From: Erythroxylum novogranatense
Taxonomy: Eukaryota > Streptophyta > Magnoliopsida > Malpighiales > Erythroxylaceae
Length of the DNA stretch: 64,000 bases
NCBI GenBank assembly: GCA_029891385.1
Contig: JAIWQS010000180.1
Location: 54,768 to 118,767 of the forward strand
Direction: 5' to 3'
Made by a program: the position numbers and the translations under genes. Within the stretch, counting starts at the first letter, position 1; each line of letters opens with the position of its first letter. The notes below the pieces were generated by a model. That model saw nothing but the letters and a program-made list of their open reading frames with translations. It did no database searches and had not been told where the DNA came from. Below are positions 57,443 through 64,000 of the stretch, piece by piece.

Positions 57443-59681
57443 GTGTATTTCCATGATTTGAAAGAAAAGAATCTAAACTATGATGATTTGATACAATGAA
57501 AGAAGCTTAAAATGCTATTTTGTGTTTGAATACGTGAGCATAAATTGGTCATGATTGGCAAGAGAGAACCTATATCGTTAGTCACGTGCACGTTAACTCC
57601 CCTAGCCTTCTCTCAAGAGGCCCGGCTTGTGGCTCACGAGATCCGAAAATGGACTCGTTGTGTTTATTTATAAACTTCAGTTTATCTGTCATGTTTAAGG
57701 AACTTTGAGCCAATCAGTGTGCATTCCATCTTTTAATTGTGTTTATGATGCATAATATGTGGTTGATTGATATAAATTGCATGTTCTACCTTACGTGATG
57801 ATTTTGGATTATTTGTGTTTCATATGATAAATTGCTATCGCTTTGATCCTTGTTTATGTGTTGTGTGGTTCATTACTCGATGACTATAAACGTGTTAGCC
57901 ATCGAGCCATGTTTGCTCACCCATTCTCCCTCCTCAGGTGCAAATTTAAGTTGAACTCGTAACCTTGCAAGGCATCGGTCTTAACTACAAGAATCCTAGA
58001 TACTTTTGTATTAAGTTAGTAACTCACTTTTGGAATAGCTTTATAAGCATATCAAGCATCGAGCATCTCATATTCTGTATTTTGTACTTGATTTTGATGA
58101 ATATGTTGATATGTAACTAAAGTCGTATGAATTCTGTATGATTGGTAGATGTGAATGAGAGTTCTAGTACTCTAGTATCATGTGAAATTGTTGATTTACT
58201 TAATGTGTATGGCCTTGGGAAAGGGTATGTGTGTGCATTCTTTAAATTGCCGAGTTGTTGTTGAGTTTTTCCTCGAGAGAGCTCGCTGGAAAATTGTTAT
58301 GGTTTATGTGTTGTTGAAGTGGGATGTAGTCTTTGAAATTCAGGTTGATGCACCTGTGGTCATCTTTGTGTATGTCAGGTTGTCTGAAATTTCTGGGTTG
58401 ATATAGTTGAATGAGATCTTTTTGACTCTCGAGAGGGTTAGGCGTATGTAGAACTCTCTCGAGAATGCTTTATGAGCAATTTATGATGTGTTAAATTGGT
58501 AGGTGTGAGTCGTTAGAATTAAATGCAGGTGTTGTCTATATGATAGATTGTCAGGGAGAGCTTTAAGTCCACTTTTGACCCTCATGGAGTTGGAATATAG
58601 GTCGGTGATCTTCATGAATGTTGTATATAATTCTTTTACCTTTCCATAGACACTAAGTTTGTTAAATTTGGAGTTCTGGGTCAAAAGTTATGGTGTTTGT
58701 AAGTTCTGGTACTGTTTAGGAGGAGCTAGTCGATCGACCTTTGAGTAAATTTTTGTTTCCCTCGTTGGCGAGCTTTGTTTGGGTCCTTCTTGAAAAATGT
58801 ATATTTTCTTCTAGCTTTCCAATGCTTCGACTGCGATCTCGATTTGGAGCTCGAGTCAAAAGTTGTGAGAGTTAGAAGTCCGATAGGTTAGATGCAGGCG
58901 ATACGCCTCACGAGATCTAGCTATGCTACGCTCGCAGGGACTAAGGGCGAAGCGCCCAGCCGCCTCGCCTGTCGAAGGCCATGCTAAGACGACAGCGATG
59001 CACTTGCTCTGAGTGAGGCGAGTGCCCAAACTCGAGACCATCGCCGAAGCGCCCAATGATCGCCTGCATTCTTGAGCTTGGGCTTGGCTTTGGCCGATCA
59101 ACCCTCTCCCTTCTTGGCCACACTTTTTTCGTGACCTCTGATTAAGCTGATTTTTTAAGCGATGGATTTTAAGAAAATTTTCTATCTTTCTACCCCTGAT
59201 TTACCAGTATTGCTTTTAAATTGAAAAAGGTGGTTTTAAACAAAGTGTGGAGGTCGGCTGATCAAGTCTAAATATACTTTACTAAATTTGAGATATCCAG
59301 AGCTATAAAGCTTGGATCGAGGCGATTCTTATTTTAAATTAAACTAGAGACATAAACCTACAAGTTTTATGAAGGAATCGATCGACAATTTAGCCTCTAA
59401 AGTTTTCAACTTCTGACATGAAGTTGGTAGAGGGTCAGTTTTCACTGTTTTCTTTAATATAGTATTTTAACCATAACTCCTTCATTTCTAATCCAAATTG
59501 AGCGTTTTTAGTGGCGTTGGAATTGTGAAATCATGAGGAACAATTTTCTTAAAAAGACAATCCCAAATTTTCTATTAAAAGTTTCTCTATTTGTGGTCAG
59601 TATGTGTTCGATTTTGGGTCCTCTATGCTTATGTATGCTTATATGGGTCCGAATGTTGGGCCACAGAAACGGGGTCTAACA
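57443..59681 (+). repeat. 5' LTR of element G, right part
   Basis: Continuation of 48682-49570 after K. Contains CACGTG at 57583-57588, a conserved aactttgagcc block, the gcatctcatattctgtatt block, and a GC-rich stretch at 58840-59110 with degenerate gcgaagcgcccag motifs. Ends ggggtctaaca at 59681. The ordering is the exact inverse of the LTRs of A and B. Confidence 0.85.
57583..57588. promoter_or_regulatory. CACGTG in the LTR of G
   Basis: Within gttagtcacgtgcacgttaa, as in LTR F. Confidence 0.45.
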
Positions 59682-59686
59682 TTGTT

Positions 59687-59698
59687 TGGTATCAGAGC
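59687..59698 (+). promoter_or_regulatory. Primer-binding site of element G (TGGTATCAGAGC)
   Basis: Exact match to the complement of the plant initiator tRNA-Met 3' end, five bases after the LTR end. The 170 bp of leader that follow are noncoding. Confidence 0.9.
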
Positions 59699-59873
59699 TT
59701 AGGTTTCACTCCTAAGCTTAGAATACATAGTAGGGAAATTGTCTTGCTATGTGATTAAATGTTTGCATTATGAAGTGATTGTTTATACTAAGTGACATGC
59801 ATATCATGCATCCACACAGAACTAGATTTAAAAGGATTGAAGCTAATCATTAAAATTTTCATTGAAGGGTGAA

Positions 59874-60336
59874 ATGCCACCTCAGAAGGACACGAGGAGT
59901 TCTCAGAAGGTTCGATTGCACCGACTTCCACCGAGAGAGCAGAGCACGGATGAGTCAAGTAGCCCGGGAGTGGCCTCAACCAGGCTTCTCTAGGCAGTAG
60001 TAGAGCCCCTCCGATCTCGGACTCAGCCATCGCCTAATCGACCGAGAAAGGCTCGTTTCTAGACCCGAGACTCTTCCAGAATTTACTCAAGCCTTTGTTC
60101 GTTTATGGGTCAAATGCCCCGTGCTTCGTTCACCACGACTAAGAAGGGAGACAGGTTGACAAGTTTAGAAAATACAGAGGCGGTGGACTTCTGGGACCAC
60201 GGACCTGAGGAAGCCGAGACATAGTTGAGGAAGACCGAGAAGGTCTTGGATCGAGATGGAGTGTGGATGATGATGAGAGTGGTCTATGCCGCCAAATTTT
60301 ACTTCTGTGGTGATGCTTTGCATGGTGGAGACGTTG
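59874..60336 (+). pseudogene. gag (N-terminal part) of element G
   Basis: The start codon at 59874 gives MPPQKDTRSSQKVRLHRLPP. A stop follows after about 40 codons. Further on, in other frames, come VDFWDHGPEEAET, LRKTEKVLDRD, and VVYAAKFYF then CGDALHGG, matching the retrotransposon gag (PF03732-type) capsid domain. Cut at about 60336 by element H. Not translatable beyond the first stop. Confidence 0.78.
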
Positions 60337-61330
60337 TGGGAGTCGATGTGAAATGAATCACACGTTATACAAAGACTTAGAAAACAATAATAGAATGCAC
60401 TAGAAGGGGGTTGAATTGTATTCCTCTTTATAAATCTTTTCGTAATTATTGTTAGAATAAAAATCTTTATGTAATTTTTATTTATTCGATTGATCAAATT
60501 TCTCAATACTATGTATATGAACAAGAAGTAATGATAAAATTTGAAACTAAAACGAGATAGAGAGTAAGAGTGGTAGACACGCGGATTTATCCCCGATTCA
60601 CCCTAAACGCTGGCTACGCCAGCATTCTCGAGATTCTTCCAGATTTCACTATCTCTTTAATCGCTATAAGTATTCTTTCACTTAGCCTCTTCAAAGTCTC
60701 TACAACCAGATTCTTTCACACTTAGCCTCTGCGCAGTTATCTGCATAATTTTTCTTTTCAGAAAATATTTGAACACTTTGTTACAAAGTAAGATAGCACT
60801 CAACTAGTTTGCACTTAATCGCTTTTTCACTTTGTGTAATTTTCTAAGATCAATACTTTTTTCAGCGATTTCGACTTGAATTTATAGCCTCTTCGCCTCT
60901 AATCGCTTCTGAATCTTGAATCTTGAATCTTTAATCTTTAAAGAACGGTTAATCAGTTGAGTTTCAGAACTTCAACCTAAACCGACTCTTGCTCGCTTCT
61001 TTACTTGCTCGAGACCGCTTCTACATTCAGGTTCCGCTTGCTTTTAATGCCTCAAGGCCCGCTTTGCATTTATGCCTCTGTACTGCTTGTGTGTTACGTC
61101 TCGCTCGCTTTGCATTTATGCTCGTGTTCCGCTGCAGATTTGCGCTGCATCTGCTGCTTTGCTTTTTAAGGCCTCAGGTTCCGCTTTGCATTTGCGTCAT
61201 GGTTTTTTTAAGGCTCAAGGCCTCGCTTTGCATTTGCTTCAGGTTCATGGTTGTTGTTTTTCTTGTATATGATTTCTTTGTTTGTTATACATCAAAATCA
61301 TTTTTATGTAAAGTCATTTTGACTTAATAA
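60337..61330 (-). repeat. Putative 3' LTR of element H (about 1 kb)
   Basis: Inferred from a polypurine tract on its right, a minus-strand TATA box CTATAAAT (60879-60887), and the abrupt end of G's gag on its left. The exact left end is uncertain (60336-60349). At 61035-61250 it holds degenerate units with ccgctttgcatttatgc. The two overlapping Cys/Leu-rich plus-strand open frames there are repeat-derived. Confidence 0.5.
61030..61250. repeat. Degenerate ccgctttgcattt repeats
   Basis: cgctttgcatttatg or gctttgcatttgc appears near 61050, 61097, 61183 and 61222, often after ggcctcaggttc. Spacing is irregular. Confidence 0.6.
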
Positions 61331-61341
61331 TCTCCCTTTTG
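61331..61341 (-). promoter_or_regulatory. Polypurine tract of element H
   Basis: The minus strand reads CAAAAGGGAGA, followed by TTATTAAGTC. A purine run followed by such a sequence is the usual border between internal region and 3' LTR. Confidence 0.55.
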
Positions 61342-64000
61342 AATATAACAAATTACATACAAGAAAAGAAAACATAACAAAGTAAATTTACGATTTTGCA
61401 AAGTAGAAAAAACTTATCTTTTCCTTTCTTCGTCTGTCATGGGTCACACCTTCTTTGTCCTAACATCCTCTCCTTTCTCGCTGATTATCTTCTTTCTCGC
61501 TTCTCCCCTATTTGTTATAATAAAAAATGATTAACGATTCGGGTCTTCGCAGCTTCGCTATCATCTTTCGTGATCATTCATCGCTCCTTCATGTCGCTGA
61601 GTTCACCTCAGAATCGCTAACTTCATCCGGTGGATCAACCGACCAAGAGGCTGATTAACTTCACGATGGAGAAGCTTAAAGGAATTCAAGTAGTAAAGCA
61701 TCGAGGATGGATGTAATCTTCATTGATCTCAAAGGTAGGTGGACGAATGAATGTTTCAAATGCCAGGAAGATCTAAATCAAAAGCTGAGCAAAAGATCAA
61801 GAATCGCCTTCCTCAAGTAGGGTGAAGCTTGTGCTTCAATAGACATCGATAGATATATGTGGCTAATACGTAAGAACTGCCTAAACGAGGAACTCAAGAA
61901 TGTTCCTGTTCTTATTCTTCCCCATCGATAGCCTTCCTCACTATTAGTATGTATGCAGCTCGCTTTATCTCGACTATCCGGCAGCGCCGCATGCTTCATC
62001 AATTTTTCGCACCTCTTCAGAATTTGATATGGATGAGATCATCACTAGCATCATCTTCAGATATAATTTTGATTTCCTGGTAAAATCTTTTTCGGTATCT
62101 TCGTCAGTATATCCGTGCAACCATTATCTCTCGTATTTTAGTGATCGGGAAAATAGTCTACGGATGGCGAGGACGCCAGTAGGATATGGCATAGTAGAAG
62201 AAATCCCAAAGTATCATGTAAGATCTTTTCGCCTTCTTCGAGTAACTCCCATGTTATGATTAATCACCAGGTTGTACTACGCCTACTATCTTCTTCATCG
62301 TTGAACACCGATTGCAATAGTCTTCTCGTCTGCAACTACTTCCACCATTTTGATCTTCAACTTCGCTTCTCAAAACTTGTGGTAGTTTTATACCATTAGA
62401 AACGGTTTATCATCCTCCTAATCGAGCATCGCTGTTGTTTCTTGATGTGTTTCATTAGAGTCATCTGAATCTGGGCTTTCATCTACTGCTCCTCCTCGTT
62501 AATAACAGTGTTTCAAACATGCTTTTTTAGTCTGGTTCTTCTTCATTGAACAATAGGGTATCCTGAAATGTAAACCGACACTTTACCGCTTTACTTGAAC
62601 AAGATTGATAGTTTCTTCATTTGACTAACGCCCTCAAGCTTGAAATGATCTTCTTTCACTAACCTTCTTAGTCTTTTTCTCCGCTTCGAGTTAGTTTTAC
62701 TGATTTCTTCACAAGATTTTCTTTCTCGTGATGTTGCTTTTTCTCTTCCTTTCGCTCTTTGGATTTTTCGCCGTATCTTCTTCCGTATTAGAGATTAAGG
62801 ATCTTGTGGCATCGGGTGCACAAGATTTAGAAGTTTATTCTCGACTTGCTCTTCCGCAATCTTTTCTTCCCGCTTCCTCGCAGTCCCAATTTTGGTGATC
62901 TCTTTGCTTTCTTCACAACTTCGCTCAAAAGACTTTCTCCTTATCTCTTTGACGACTTTGTTTTGTTCTCTCGAGATTGGCTTTTGAAAAGAGGACTCAC
63001 CATTTTCAAGAGAGGTCTACCTAGCACTCTCTCTTTAGTTCAAGAAGAGGTGATTTGATACTCACTCGAGACCTGAGAACTTCAGACAGAGTCTTCTTCA
63101 ATACACGCCCCCTCGCTTCGATTTCCTCAAGAGTCGGCTTGGTCTTTGTCTCACTGTGTTCGCACTCCATTCTCCAGATCGTGTGCATCGATCTTGCTCT
63201 TCACAGAACAGTCTATGTCGAGCATCGCGGTGCAGATTTAATACTAGATTCCTTAAAAATCCTCGCCAAAATCATACCATAATGATAATCGGTAGTTTCC
63301 TTAACCCCTTAACCATATAGTGAAAGATTAAGAAGGGTAAATCTATGGGCTTCGGATTCAATAGGTAGAACAGACATTGTTCATCCAGTGGTCACTAAAA
63401 TGTCTTGAACCGATTCTGGGTAGAATGCAATTAAACAAATTGCGTGAAGCACCCTTAGCCTTCTAATCAAATTTGATTTCTTCCTCCTCGAGTTATTTGT
63501 GCCATAGTTGCCTCTGATATCTTCTTTCATTCCGATCGAGGTCATCCATTCGGCCTTCGTAGACAATTTCACCAACTGATGGACAATCGGTCACCTTTCT
63601 TTATCAAACTTTGTTACAAGAATGTATATCTCTCTATGTAGGATACAATGGTGTTATCTATCGACGAGCCGCTCTTCCGTAACTCATATACTTCATTCAG
63701 ATGTATCAGTTCTTGATCTCGAAAAGAAGTTCTTCCAACCCGCTCTTATGATTTCTCGGTTCTACATCCATGCCGCCTCTTCTTAGTGACTCAAAGTCCA
63801 CAAGTCTTCCATAAACTATGGTCGCTTCCATCAGATAGAGGAAAAATATCTTCCGGAGAACTTTTTGAGCGAAATGTTTTGAGAGAATTGGTAAAGCGTA
63901 GATGAATCGTCAGAGATGATGTAAAGACTGCTATAATTTCATCTTCGCCCACGATAGGATTATGGTCCGGGGTTCTAGTAATCATTAAGAACTCGAGATT
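61342..64000 (-). mobile_element. Internal region of element H, unclassified, running off the window
   Basis: AT-rich and pyrimidine-rich on the plus strand (62500-63050), so Lys/Glu-rich when read from the minus strand. Minus-strand open pieces such as VKLSTKAEWMTSIGMKEDIR (63381-63575) and ESPDSDDSNE (about 62470) are not diagnostic. No RT, integrase or protease motif was found. It could be a non-autonomous element, or the 3' region of a copia or Tat element whose pol lies further right. The short frames are not annotated as genes. Confidence 0.35.

Larger units (their letters stand above)
48682..60336 (+). mobile_element. Ty3/gypsy Tekay element G (5' LTR, PBS, gag start), interrupted by K and cut by H
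   Basis: 5' LTR 48682-49570 joined to 57443-59681 once K and one ttaaa are removed (about 3.1 kb), an exact initiator-Met PBS at 59687, and gag from 59874 to about 60336, where H begins. The LTR starts tgttgggccc. The left flank gttca (48677-48681) is a candidate TSD; its partner is off the window. Confidence 0.85.

Noticed and set aside
60989..61327. 112-aa Cys/Leu-rich plus-strand frame resembling a membrane protein
   Set aside because: Generated by degenerate ccgctttgcattt repeats in the putative LTR of H.

Overview
This window reads as nuclear DNA from a TE-rich seed plant. It is AT-rich and carries no dense or operon-like coding. The one host-like gene is broken into short exons with plant-type GT/AG introns. 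Almost everything else belongs to plant Ty3/gypsy lineages (Tekay/Del, Tat and Reina-like), plus a LINE tail and an unclassified LTR element. No bacterial, organellar, CRISPR, rRNA or tRNA locus was recognised. The species cannot be named from the sequence.

Layout: (1) 1-38907 is one old minus-strand Tat-type element, here called E. Its left end lies outside the window. It has a 484-bp 5' LTR, a PBS, gag, PR, RT, RNase H and INT pieces, a 3' region with a 423-bp duplication and a 64-bp tandem array, and a plus-strand (antisense) ORF remnant. Two other elements sit inside E: Tekay element A (2732-12922, TSD ctaag) and composite Tekay-like element C (about 16924-37615, tentative TSD). Inside C sits Tekay element B (25122-32823, TSD tctat). 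(2) 38908-43347 is host sequence. It holds five exon-like blocks of a solanesyl/polyprenyl diphosphate synthase on the minus strand and, in what would be an upstream intron, a 5'-truncated LINE on the plus strand. (3) 43348-47127 is a Reina-like chromovirus (I, minus strand) whose chromodomain is split by an unclassified insert J. (4) 47128-60336 holds a plus-strand Tekay LTR (F) entered by a second plus-strand Tekay element (G). G's LTR was in turn split by K (49571-57437, TSD ttaaa), a coding-free assembly of several LTR copies in both orientations. G's gag is cut at about 60336 by element H (minus strand), which runs off the right edge.

No functional gene network is evident: the retroelement ORFs are decayed and the polyprenyl synthase is frameshifted as given. 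The most notable observations are a recurrent replacement of CTG/CAG by CG-containing strings in the repeats (probably a sequencing or consensus artefact at CHG sites, though a biological cause is not excluded), a long LTR inverted repeat in K, and the Tat antisense ORF plus satellite-like array. I found no convincing undescribed functional system.
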